This document shows, piece by piece, positions 1 through 8,664 of a stretch of 64,000 nt of DNA (position 1 is its first letter; each line of letters starts with the position of its first letter). A program made the translations under genes and the position numbers. Source of the DNA: an uncultured Cellulophaga sp. (GTDB taxonomy: Bacteria; Bacteroidota; Bacteroidia; Flavobacteriales; Flavobacteriaceae). The notes under the pieces are model-generated. The model did not search any database. It saw only the letters and a list, made by a program, of their open reading frames with translations, and was not told the origin of the DNA. The stretch spans positions 62,001-126,000 of the forward strand of contig CANLOV010000002.1 in NCBI GenBank assembly GCA_947492955.1, in the 5' to 3' direction.

Positions 1-48
1 TAATTCTTGGTCTAATTCTAATTGTAATGTATCATATTCTAATATCAT
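1..48 (-). CDS. Start of a further gene, probably cellobiose/mannobiose 2-epimerase (partial)
   Basis: Only the first 16 codons are inside the window, reading MILEYDTLQLELDQEL. The start codon overlaps the stop of the GH130 gene by one base (TAATG), so translation is probably coupled and the gene continues the same operon. The residues alone do not identify a family. The epimerase call rests on context: in Bacteroides fragilis the GH26, symporter and mannosylglucose phosphorylase genes are clustered with an AGE-family 2-epimerase that turns mannobiose into mannosylglucose. A glycoside hydrolase or kinase is also possible. Confidence 0.4.
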   Translation of the reverse strand, partial: MILEYDTLQLELDQEL

Positions 49-1235
49 TAATAAAACGATTTATTTTTATCTATTAAATCTATAATGGTTGCTACTGATC
101 CCGATGATGTATATTTATCTTCAGGAGTATTTATACAGTAATCTACCAATTTATCTATAGTAGACGTTGCCACATGCATTCTTGTATCAGATGATGCATA
201 ATATATATATACGGTACCATCGTCTTCCTGAATCCAACCATTAGCAAATAATACATTAGACACATCTCCAACACGTTCATCATCTTTAGGAGCCATAAAA
301 TGTCCTGCCGGCTGATGTATTACTTTAGAAATATCATTTAAGTCTGTCATAAACATGTATAGCGTATAACGAAGTCCTGCAGCAGTGTTTCTAACTCCAT
401 GTGCTAAATGCAACCAACCACGACTTGTTTTAATAGGCGAAGGACCTAATCCGTTTTTAAGCTCATAAACGGTATGGTATATTTTATTATTTATAATTTT
501 TTCATCCTCAACAATAGGGTTTTCCATATTCTTAATAAAACCTAAGCCTATACCGCCACCACTACCTACAGTAATAAAACCTTGCTGAGGACGTGTGTAA
601 ATAGCATATTTCCCATCTACAAATTCTGGATGAATAACAACATTACGTTGTTGGCTATTACCTGCATTTAAATTTGGCAAGCGTTCCCAATTTATTAAGT
701 CTTTTGTTCTTACTATACCTGCATTTGCTATAGCAGAACTTGTATCAGATGCAGGGACATTGGGATCTTTACTTTCAGAACAGAATATACCATACACCCA
801 ACCATCTTCATGCTTGGTTAAACGCATATCGTATACATTAGTTTCTTCTATTCCATTAGGTAAAGGAATAACACATGGTTTATCCCAAAACTTAAAATTA
901 TCTATACCATTATCACTTTCTGCTAAAGCAAAAAAAGATTTTCTATCATTTCCTTCTACTCTTACACATAATACATATTTCCCATTCCATTTTATAGCTC
1001 CAGAATTTAACGTTGCATTAAATCCTATGCGCTCTAAACCGTTTGGATTTGTATCTGGGTTTAAATCATACCTCCAATGTATAGGAATATGATTCTCTGT
1101 AATTATCGGATTTTTATATCTTAAATAAACACCATTTGAAGTTTCATATGGTTCATTAATTTTAGACACTAATTTATGATGTTCCTGTATAACTTTATCT
1201 AAATGATATGGTTTTATTTTTAATCCTCTGTCCAT
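48..1235 (-). CDS. GH130 4-O-beta-D-mannosyl-D-glucose phosphorylase
   Basis: Predicted cytoplasmic enzyme that phosphorolyses mannosyl-1,4-glucose to mannose 1-phosphate and glucose, conserving one phosphoryl bond. The 395-residue length and the whole five-bladed-propeller pattern fit GH130 subfamily 1. The probable proton-donor Asp is D136 in VYDMRLT, and a second conserved stretch, LGPSPI, lies near residue 270. The alternative is a GH130 subfamily 2 mannooligosaccharide phosphorylase, but the overall sequence looks like the B. fragilis-type enzyme. Only three bases separate it from the upstream symporter, and it overlaps the next gene by one base, so it is in an operon with the GH26 mannanase. 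This couples it directly to imported mannobiose after epimerisation. Confidence 0.85.
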   Translation of the reverse strand: MDRGLKIKPYHLDKVIQEHHKLVSKINEPYETSNGVYLRYKNPIITENHIPIHWRYDLNPDTNPNGLERIGFNATLNSGAIKWNGKYVLCVRVEGNDRKSFFALAESDNGIDNFKFWDKPCVIPLPNGIEETNVYDMRLTKHEDGWVYGIFCSESKDPNVPASDTSSAIANAGIVRTKDLINWERLPNLNAGNSQQRNVVIHPEFVDGKYAIYTRPQQGFITVGSGGGIGLGFIKNMENPIVEDEKIINNKIYHTVYELKNGLGPSPIKTSRGWLHLAHGVRNTAAGLRYTLYMFMTDLNDISKVIHQPAGHFMAPKDDERVGDVSNVLFANGWIQEDDGTVYIYYASSDTRMHVATSTIDKLVDYCINTPEDKYTSSGSVATIIDLIDKNKSFY

Positions 1236-1238
1236 TTC

Positions 1239-3071
1239 TTAATTTAATTGTTCGTTTAACTTATTCCACCAAAACCTCTTTAAAAAGTATGTGCAAACTA
1301 TTATTACTCCTACTGCTATAATTATGGGTATTCCTTGCCTAAAGACAATATACATTGGCAATATTACTAAAGCTGTTTGCGCAACAATACCTACTACCAC
1401 ATTAAACATATCTATACCAAAATCTGAGTTCTTTTTTAAATCTGAGTTCTCTAACATTAACTTATTATGAATAGGTTTCCAAAAGCCCCAGGGTCTTACA
1501 TTCTTATAAAATGATTTTAAAACAGCTTCTTCTGTTGGGGGTGCAGAATAGGTTCCTGCAATAGAACCGATGAAAGACACCACTAATAAAATTGGAAACA
1601 AATACAACCCTAAAACATCTGGAAATAACTCTGGTACAATAGCCGCTGCTAACATACCTGATACCATGCCCCAGAAAAAACCTTCTCCATTAAAACGCCA
1701 CCAATGCCATTTTAAAATATTTGCAGATACATAACTACCGTATAAAACAGATACAATCCATTGTAATACCGAGTTTACATCTTTTGCAAAAAGCCCAAGA
1801 ACTACACTTACAACTACTACCAAAATCCCTGTACCATAGTTCATACGTTTAATTTGATTAGCAGAAGCATTTGGATTTTTATACTTTAAATAAATATCAT
1901 TTACCAAATAGGCTTGAGCAGCATTTAAAGTACCAGCAAATGTTGACATAAAAGCTGCTATTAAGCCTGCAAGTAGTAAACCTAATAACCCAACAGGTGC
2001 AAATTGTTTAATAGCTGTTGGTAATATAAGTTCAAAATCTATTGTTCCGGCAGCATTCATTAAGTCTAGCTTTTCATAATAAATCAAGGCTAAAGCTGCA
2101 AAGCCTGCAATCATTAAATAACGTATTGGCATTAAAACAACTGATACAAAACCACTCATTTTAGAAGCTTCTACAGAAGATTTTGTAGATAATATTTTTT
2201 GCATATCATAAGTTGGCGCTGGTCCTGCAACACTAACTAACAAACCTTTAAAAACCATCATCATAAAAAATAGGGTAAAAAGGTTAAAGCCATCTTCTCT
2301 AATCTTATTATTTACTTCTGGAATAATTTGTACCCAATCCATATTTAATTCCCATCCAAAGAATGGACTCATCCACCCATCTGGCACTTTTAAAGCATGT
2401 TCCCCTATTGCTATATAACCTAAATAACCTATTACCAAAGCTGCAATAGTCATAATAGCAAACTGTACTACATCTGCCCAAACGATACCAGACATACCTC
2501 CTAATAATGAATAAAAAACAGCAAACAATGTAAATATTACACCATAAAAATGAGGTACAAATTCTGGTGACACAGCAAAAGGAATATAATTACTTACTAC
2601 CTCCCAAGGGATAAAAATTTCGATAAATTTCCCTAATCCTATAAATCCATATGCCAAATAACCCAAGCACAATACCAAAGCAAAAATAACTACAATTATA
2701 TGAGATAATTTTGCTCCTTTTTTAAACCCAAAACGAGTACCAATCCATTCTGCCCCCGTAGTAGCATTAGAACGCCTTAACCATTTAGATAGGTATACCA
2801 TTAAAAATATCTGGTTAAAAACTGGCCATAACCAAGGTATCCAAGCACTTTTTATTCCGTACACAAACATTAACGTAACTAACCATATGGTTCCAGATAT
2901 ATCAAACATTCCCGAAGCATTAGATAAGCCTAACATATACCAAGGAATAGAATTTCCTCCTAATAAATATTCGTCTTTACTCTTTTGTGCTTTCTTTCTT
3001 ACTACTAATCCTATTACTATTACCGTAATTAGGTATGAAACAATAATTAATATATCAACAATATTTAACAT
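1239..3071 (-). CDS. Sodium:solute symporter (SSS family), probable mannobiose/mannose importer
   Basis: A 610-residue inner-membrane protein with roughly 13-15 hydrophobic segments. The start carries the SSS pattern: a first helix (residues 4-24), a basic loop, then EYLLGGNSIPWY and a GLSNASGMFDISG segment corresponding to the unwound first core helix. A large loop sits near residues 225-260. It lies 15 bases downstream of the GH26 gene and three bases upstream of GH130, so it is probably co-transcribed with both. By analogy with B. fragilis it would carry mannobiose across the inner membrane with sodium. The substrate is inferred from neighbours only. It is not close to the vSGLT-like protein at 15777-17429, so the two are not recent duplicates. 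Confidence 0.82.
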   Translation of the reverse strand: MLNIVDILIIVSYLITVIVIGLVVRKKAQKSKDEYLLGGNSIPWYMLGLSNASGMFDISGTIWLVTLMFVYGIKSAWIPWLWPVFNQIFLMVYLSKWLRRSNATTGAEWIGTRFGFKKGAKLSHIIVVIFALVLCLGYLAYGFIGLGKFIEIFIPWEVVSNYIPFAVSPEFVPHFYGVIFTLFAVFYSLLGGMSGIVWADVVQFAIMTIAALVIGYLGYIAIGEHALKVPDGWMSPFFGWELNMDWVQIIPEVNNKIREDGFNLFTLFFMMMVFKGLLVSVAGPAPTYDMQKILSTKSSVEASKMSGFVSVVLMPIRYLMIAGFAALALIYYEKLDLMNAAGTIDFELILPTAIKQFAPVGLLGLLLAGLIAAFMSTFAGTLNAAQAYLVNDIYLKYKNPNASANQIKRMNYGTGILVVVVSVVLGLFAKDVNSVLQWIVSVLYGSYVSANILKWHWWRFNGEGFFWGMVSGMLAAAIVPELFPDVLGLYLFPILLVVSFIGSIAGTYSAPPTEEAVLKSFYKNVRPWGFWKPIHNKLMLENSDLKKNSDFGIDMFNVVVGIVAQTALVILPMYIVFRQGIPIIIAVGVIIVCTYFLKRFWWNKLNEQLN

Positions 3072-3086
3072 CTATTAGAATTAAAG

Positions 3087-4217
3087 TTAGTTTCCTTGAG
3101 TTTGTATGTCTTTTAAAAATAATGTTTCTGGGTAATCTGCAAAAATTCTAAAATCCGATGCATTTTCATGATTCTTGTGAGGTATGTAATAATGTCCCAT
3201 ATTCGCATTTCTCCAAAAAAGAATCCATGAAATCCCTGAATCTTTAATGTTAGGATATAATACTTCTGTAAACCAATTTTTTGTTGGTATTTTTTCCAAA
3301 CCTGTTTCTGTAAACGCAAACAATTTCCCTTTATTTGCCGCTACTTTTTTAACCAGAGTTAAATCGTTTACAACAGATTTAATATAGTCTTCGGAATTTT
3401 GAAAATCATAAATATCAATTCCTAACACATCTACATATACATCCCCTGGATAATATTGCATATAGTCGTCCTCAGGATTTAATTTGTTGGGCGAGTATAC
3501 ATATAAAAGATTATGCAATTTATGCTTATCTCTTAATAAGCGAACTGTTTCTCTCCACAACCTAATATAATCAATAGAGTTACAGTTTGGATCCCCCCAC
3601 CAAAACCAATAGCCATTCATTTCATGAAAAGGTCTAAAAAGAATCGGAATTGCTTTCCCCTTATACTGTAACGATTTAATAAAATACGCTACTCTACCAA
3701 CCCATAACTCATACTTTAGTCTAATACTGTCATCCGTAAAAACCGCATTAACAGAAGACGTTTGATCCCAAGAGTCTCCACCTGTTAGCAAATTATCCAT
3801 ATGCCAACTTAAAGTAATAATGCCCTTATTTTTATGCGCATTAATTATTTCTTCTCTCATTGCATTAAAAGGAATACCGTCTATGTTATTAGGAGCCTCT
3901 AATTCAATTTTACTAATATCATAGCCATATATAGCAGGGTTATCATTAACAAGCTCATGCACATCACTCTTTATTTCATTTAAAGAATCTAGCCTACTCC
4001 ACCCTAATCCGTATGAAGTTGCATCTTGATGCCCTACGGCAAAACCTTCTTTAGTTATATAAGTAAGGCGTTTATGAAGTTTTCTTGCATTTCTGTCTAA
4101 TTTATAATCTACAAGAGACGGCTCTTTATATTCTCTATCATAGATAGATTTGCATGAAAAAAATAGCACAAAAGAACATAACGCAATACTCCTAACTATT
4201 ATAGTTTTATAATTCAT
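3087..4217 (-). CDS. GH26 endo/exo-beta-1,4-mannanase lipoprotein
   Basis: Predicted to cleave beta-1,4-mannan, possibly releasing mannobiose. The GH26 signatures are clear: the acid/base Glu in RPFHEMNGYWFWWG (E199) and the nucleophile Glu in FAFTETGLE (E304). I chose the ATG at 4217, giving 376 residues. The frame is open up to an ATG at 4280, but that would put 21 residues before an otherwise perfect lipoprotein signal peptide (MNYKTIIVRS, lipobox FFSC, Cys22). Lipidation puts the enzyme in the outer membrane or periplasm. It is the first gene of the minus-strand operon and lies divergent to the AraC regulator. Mode of action (endo or mannobiohydrolase) cannot be told from sequence alone. 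Confidence 0.9.
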   Translation of the reverse strand: MNYKTIIVRSIALCSFVLFFSCKSIYDREYKEPSLVDYKLDRNARKLHKRLTYITKEGFAVGHQDATSYGLGWSRLDSLNEIKSDVHELVNDNPAIYGYDISKIELEAPNNIDGIPFNAMREEIINAHKNKGIITLSWHMDNLLTGGDSWDQTSSVNAVFTDDSIRLKYELWVGRVAYFIKSLQYKGKAIPILFRPFHEMNGYWFWWGDPNCNSIDYIRLWRETVRLLRDKHKLHNLLYVYSPNKLNPEDDYMQYYPGDVYVDVLGIDIYDFQNSEDYIKSVVNDLTLVKKVAANKGKLFAFTETGLEKIPTKNWFTEVLYPNIKDSGISWILFWRNANMGHYYIPHKNHENASDFRIFADYPETLFLKDIQTQGN

Positions 4218-4365
4218 ATTATATTTTTGACATTTTTGTATTATAAAAAATACAAAATAGTACATATTAAAAATCTCCATTATATTGCAATCACAAAATT
4301 AATTTCATAATTCTCACTTAACTAATATTATTTTATCAAAAAAACAAACTATTAAAGCATAATAT

Positions 4366-5244
4366 ATGAATTTATTAAAAAATATACATAGAGAAATTAC
4401 CCCTTTATCACCAGAAGATAGCTTTTTAGTTTTCGATAGAATTAAAAGTGAATTTGATTTTCCTGTTCATTTTCATCCAGAATATGAGCTAAACTTCATT
4501 GGAAACGGAAAAGGTGTAAAGAGACTCATTGGCGATAGTATTGAAGAAATAGAAAACCTAGAACTGGTACTTGTAGGCCCTAACTTGCATCATGGTTGGC
4601 AAACACACAAATGCAAAAGCAAACAAATACACGAGGTTACTTTACAGTTTCATGAAAATTTACTAAACAGTGGTATTTTAAATAGAAGAATAATGAAACC
4701 TATTAAAGATATGTTCGACAGATCCATACACGGTATTTTATTTTCTAAAAAAACAGCCTCTGAAACACACAAGCGCATTACTCAGCTTTCAAAATTAGAT
4801 AGTATGGATTACTTTTTAGAGTTTATTTCCATATTACACGATTTAGCAAACTCTAGAAACCAAAGACTCTTATCTACCTACACCGTACATAGGGAAAGTT
4901 TTGAAAATAGTGATAAGATAAAAACCATATACGAGTATGTTCAAGAAAACTACAACAAAAAAATAATGCTTGCCGATGCTGCCAACCTTATTAATATGAG
5001 CCCAGTATCATTCAATAGATTTATAAAGAAAAGAACAGGAAAAACATTTGTAGATTATATTAATGATGTACGCATTGGTTTTGCTGCCATTAAACTAATC
5101 GAAAAAGATGTAAGCATATCTGAAGTGGCCTTTAATTGTGGGTTTAACAACATAGCTAATTTTAATAGAGTTTTTAAAAAACTTAAAAACACCACACCTA
5201 GTCAATACAAAAAAGAATTCTCTGGAATTAAAAGAATTTTATAG
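4366..5244 (+). CDS. AraC-family transcriptional regulator with cupin sensor domain
   Basis: 292 residues. The N-terminal half is a cupin-type sugar-sensing domain with HFHPEYELNFIG (residues 35-46). The C-terminal ~100 residues carry two helix-turn-helix units: the first around KIMLADAANLINMSPVSFNRF, the second ending in EVAFNCGFNNIANFNRVFKK, the canonical AraC signature. It sits between the divergent GH26 operon and the SusC operon and is almost certainly the local regulator of mannan use, responding to a soluble sugar. This differs from the hybrid two-component sensors that drive many Bacteroides loci. The 148-base gap (4218-4365) to the mannanase start would hold the divergent promoters and operators, but I found no clear operator there. 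Confidence 0.88.
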   Translation: MNLLKNIHREITPLSPEDSFLVFDRIKSEFDFPVHFHPEYELNFIGNGKGVKRLIGDSIEEIENLELVLVGPNLHHGWQTHKCKSKQIHEVTLQFHENLLNSGILNRRIMKPIKDMFDRSIHGILFSKKTASETHKRITQLSKLDSMDYFLEFISILHDLANSRNQRLLSTYTVHRESFENSDKIKTIYEYVQENYNKKIMLADAANLINMSPVSFNRFIKKRTGKTFVDYINDVRIGFAAIKLIEKDVSISEVAFNCGFNNIANFNRVFKKLKNTTPSQYKKEFSGIKRIL

Positions 5245-5431
5245 TATATGAATACTAATTTTTCACCTATATAGCAACATACAAAACAATTGAGCAACAG
5301 CTTCTTTAAGCTTCTGAAAACCAGCCTCAAAAAAAACCTACACCCCACAAAAAAACAAAGAAAATTCCTCATTTTATATTATTTTATTAGATTTTGACAA
5401 AATAATACTAATGATTGGGCACCTTTTATTA

Positions 5432-5439
5432 TAATTTTG
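5432..5439 (+). promoter_or_regulatory. Bacteroidota -7 promoter element upstream of susC
   Basis: TAATTTTG is a perfect match to TAnnTTTG, 94 bases before the susC start. A TTG lies 14 bases upstream of it, closer than the usual -33 spacing. The 5245-5533 gap holds no gene, and this would leave an untranslated leader of about 85 bases. Confidence 0.5.
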
Positions 5440-5533
5440 AAATTCACAATAAAGAGACATGATATTTATTAACTAACTAATTATATGTTTTATTTTTTGT
5501 GGACTAACTAAAACATCAACTAAACTTAACAAC

Positions 5534-8500
5534 ATGCGAAAATTTATGATGAGAAATACTTTTTGTATCCCAAAACGGGTTGGCTTTATAGCCATACTTT
5601 TATTGGTGGGTCAAATTTGTTTTGCTCAAAGTATTGTAAGCGGAATTATAACAGATTCCGACAATTATCCCTTACCAGGTGTTAATGTCCTTGCAAAAGG
5701 AACAAACACTGGTGTAGTTACCGATTTCGATGGCGCCTACAGTATTCCTGTTTCAAAAACAGGTACACTAGTTTTTAGCTACATCGGTTTTTTAAAACAA
5801 GAGGTTAGTGTTAATAACAGAAAGAGTATTAACATAACTATGAAAGAAGATGTTCAAAATTTAAATGAGGTAGTAGTAATTGGTTACGGCTCTCAATTAA
5901 AAGAAGATATTTCTGGAGCAGTAGCAACCGTTAACGTAGAAAACTTAACAACCATACCACAAGTAAGTGTAGACCAAATGCTACAAGGACGCGCTTCTGG
6001 TGTTAGCGTTACCACAAACTCTGGGCAACCAGGAGCTGCTGTATCGGTAAGAATACGTGGTGTTAACTCTATTTCTGGATCAAGTGAACCACTTTATATT
6101 ATAGATGGTGTTCCTGTCCCTGGAGAATCAGAAGAAGGAGGAACTAGCCCTTTAAACTCTCTAAACCAAAATGATATTGAAAGTATCAATATATTAAAAG
6201 ATGCTTCTGCTACTGCAATTTATGGCTCAAGAGGGTCTAATGGTGTAGTTATTATAACAACAAAAAGAGGGGAAAATGGCAAAGGATCTATAAGCTACAA
6301 CTCTTTTATTGCGATACAACAACCAACAAATATAATAGATGTTTTAACATTGCCAGAATACGCAGGACTACAAAATGATATTAATACTATCTATGGCATT
6401 GATGCTATTCCAGAATTTACACACCCAGAATTATTGGGTAGAGGAACTAACTGGCAACAAGAAATATTTGAAAATGCATTCATGGAAAGTCACCAAGTTT
6501 CATTTCAAGGAGGAAAAGATGGTATTAATTACTTTATATCTGCTGGTTTTCTAGACCAAGAAGGTACTGTAATTGCGTCTGGCTTTGATCGTGCTACAGT
6601 AAGAGCTAATATAGATGCTAAAATAAGTAACAAAATTAAAGTAGGCATAAACTTAACCGCAAGTAGAACCAATGAAAAAATCACATTAAATGGAAGAAGC
6701 GATGGTATTATTGGTTTATCGCTTTTAAACAACCCAGCAATTGCAGTATTTAATCCCGATGGAAGTTTTGCAGGACCAAGTTTAACAGACGATTTTAGAA
6801 CAGAAAATCCAATTGCAAAAGCACTGAGTTTAAAAAACAATCTAAAAAGAGATCGTATTTTAGGTAATATCTATGCTGAATTTAAAATTGCTAAAAACTT
6901 AACTTATAGAACTGAATTTGGAGGTGATTTTGGAACAAGTATTAATAGCCAATTTACACCAAGATATACTTATGGCGAAATAGAAGTAGAAAATAACACT
7001 TTAAGTGTTGCTAATAATCGTAACGATTTTTGGATAGTTAAAAACTTTTTAACCTATAATAAAAATTTTAACGACAAACACGACCTTACTGTATTATTCG
7101 GAGCTGAATCACAAGAGTCTAGATGGGAAGGAGTTACTTCTACAGATGGTAATTTTGTTGGTAATGATTTTCCTATTTTAGGTACTGGTGATGCCACCGA
7201 TAATAACAGACAATTTAAAGGGAGTAACGCCTTAGAGTCTTATTTTGGAAGAGCTATTTATTCATTAGATAGTAAATATAGCATTACAGCTTCAATTAGA
7301 GCTGATGGATCATCAAACTTTGCCGAAGGTAACAAATGGGGTTATTTCCCTTCTGTTTCTGCAGCATGGAGGATTTCTAACGAATCTTTCATGGAGAATT
7401 TTGATGGTATCCAAAACATAAAAATTTATGGTGGTTATGGAGAAGTAGGTAACCAAAATATTCCAAACTTTGCATATGGATCTAGATTAAACCCTGTTAA
7501 TACAGGTTTAGGCACAGGTTTTCTTGTATCTAATTTTGCTAACCCAGATTTAACGTGGGAATCTTCTACACAAACTAATATTGGTTTAGATTTTTCTCTT
7601 TTCAACAATCGTTTAAAAACATCTGTTGAAGTATATGAAAAAGTTTCTAAAGATTTCTTATTTCAATTTGCATCATCAGACTTTATAACAGGTGGTATGG
7701 CTGCCGGTGCTGTTAATGCGCCATGGGTTAATTTAGGTGAAATGGTAAATAAGGGAATAGATGTTACTTTAAACTATAGTACAGATGCCAGCAAAGATTT
7801 TTCTTGGAATTCTTCTCTAACAGTTTCTAATTACAAAAATGAAGTTACAGATTTAGGAAATGTGCCAAGAATTAATGGTGCTATGAACATTAATTATGAC
7901 GGGCAACAGAATGTAACTATTACAAGAGCTGGTGATCCAATAGGTTTATTTTATGGTTTAGAAGTTGAGGGTATTTTTAGATCTGTAGAAGATTTTGAAG
8001 GCGCAGCAATTCAATACGGAAGGCCTTTCGAAGATGCCTTATTTGCTACAACATGGTTAGGAGACATCAAATATAAAGACCAAAATAATGATGGCGTTAT
8101 TAATGATGATGATAGAACTATCATTGGAAACCCTCATCCAGATTTCACTTTTGGTTTTCAAAACTCATTTAAATATAAAAGTTTTGACCTATCAGTTTTC
8201 CTTCAAGGATCATATGGTAACGATGTTTTTAATGGTATTGGCAGATTACTTACTGCCGGAAATAGAACTTTCACAAACCAAGCATCATCTGTTTTAGATT
8301 ATTGGTCCATAGATAATCCAGATGCTACTGCGCCTAGATTAGCTAGAAACGACACTAGAAATATTGATATATCTGATAGATACATAGAAGATGGTTCTTA
8401 TTTAAGAATACAAAATGTAACATTAGGATATACTCTCAATTCTAAAGTAGCTGATAAAATAGGTATAAGCTTGTTACGATTTTACGGAAGTATTCAAAAT

Positions 8501-8638
8501 CTATATACGTTCACAAACTATTCTGGTTATGACCCCGAGATTGGGTCTTTTAATCAAAATACTCTTTTAACCGGTATAGATGCAGGGCGCTATCCATCGC
8601 CAAGAACATTTACTCTAGGCTTTAATGTTGAATTTTAA
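5534..8638 (+). CDS. susC: SusC-like TonB-dependent outer-membrane transporter
   Basis: 1034 residues, normal for SusC. The signal peptide ends at CFAQ (cleavage after about residue 31). A carboxypeptidase-regulatory-like domain follows (about 33-110: SGIITDSDNYPLPGVNVLAKG, DFDGAYSI). Next come the family motif NEVVVIGYG and the plug (LYIIDGVPV, SINILKDASATAIYGSRG), then a 22-strand barrel ending in the aromatic TLGFNVEF. It imports oligosaccharides across the outer membrane with TonB energy. It leads a four-gene plus-strand operon with SusD 26 bases downstream. Two in-frame ATGs at residues 5 and 6 are alternative starts. The mannan or mannooligosaccharide substrate is inferred from the divergent GH26/GH130 genes. 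Confidence 0.94.
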   Translation: MRKFMMRNTFCIPKRVGFIAILLLVGQICFAQSIVSGIITDSDNYPLPGVNVLAKGTNTGVVTDFDGAYSIPVSKTGTLVFSYIGFLKQEVSVNNRKSINITMKEDVQNLNEVVVIGYGSQLKEDISGAVATVNVENLTTIPQVSVDQMLQGRASGVSVTTNSGQPGAAVSVRIRGVNSISGSSEPLYIIDGVPVPGESEEGGTSPLNSLNQNDIESINILKDASATAIYGSRGSNGVVIITTKRGENGKGSISYNSFIAIQQPTNIIDVLTLPEYAGLQNDINTIYGIDAIPEFTHPELLGRGTNWQQEIFENAFMESHQVSFQGGKDGINYFISAGFLDQEGTVIASGFDRATVRANIDAKISNKIKVGINLTASRTNEKITLNGRSDGIIGLSLLNNPAIAVFNPDGSFAGPSLTDDFRTENPIAKALSLKNNLKRDRILGNIYAEFKIAKNLTYRTEFGGDFGTSINSQFTPRYTYGEIEVENNTLSVANNRNDFWIVKNFLTYNKNFNDKHDLTVLFGAESQESRWEGVTSTDGNFVGNDFPILGTGDATDNNRQFKGSNALESYFGRAIYSLDSKYSITASIRADGSSNFAEGNKWGYFPSVSAAWRISNESFMENFDGIQNIKIYGGYGEVGNQNIPNFAYGSRLNPVNTGLGTGFLVSNFANPDLTWESSTQTNIGLDFSLFNNRLKTSVEVYEKVSKDFLFQFASSDFITGGMAAGAVNAPWVNLGEMVNKGIDVTLNYSTDASKDFSWNSSLTVSNYKNEVTDLGNVPRINGAMNINYDGQQNVTITRAGDPIGLFYGLEVEGIFRSVEDFEGAAIQYGRPFEDALFATTWLGDIKYKDQNNDGVINDDDRTIIGNPHPDFTFGFQNSFKYKSFDLSVFLQGSYGNDVFNGIGRLLTAGNRTFTNQASSVLDYWSIDNPDATAPRLARNDTRNIDISDRYIEDGSYLRIQNVTLGYTLNSKVADKIGISLLRFYGSIQNLYTFTNYSGYDPEIGSFNQNTLLTGIDAGRYPSPRTFTLGFNVEF

Positions 8639-8664
8639 TTGTAGCTAACTTTAAAAAAAACATC

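Noticed and set aside
4253-4262. Promoter of the GH26 operon at TACTATTTTG (minus strand)
   Set aside because: Spacing inside the element does not match TAnnTTTG and no TTG lies at the right distance; too weak to list.
4218-4280. N-terminal extension of the GH26 gene to an ATG at 4280
   Set aside because: It would bury a good lipoprotein signal peptide 21 residues inside the protein; the ATG at 4217 fits better.
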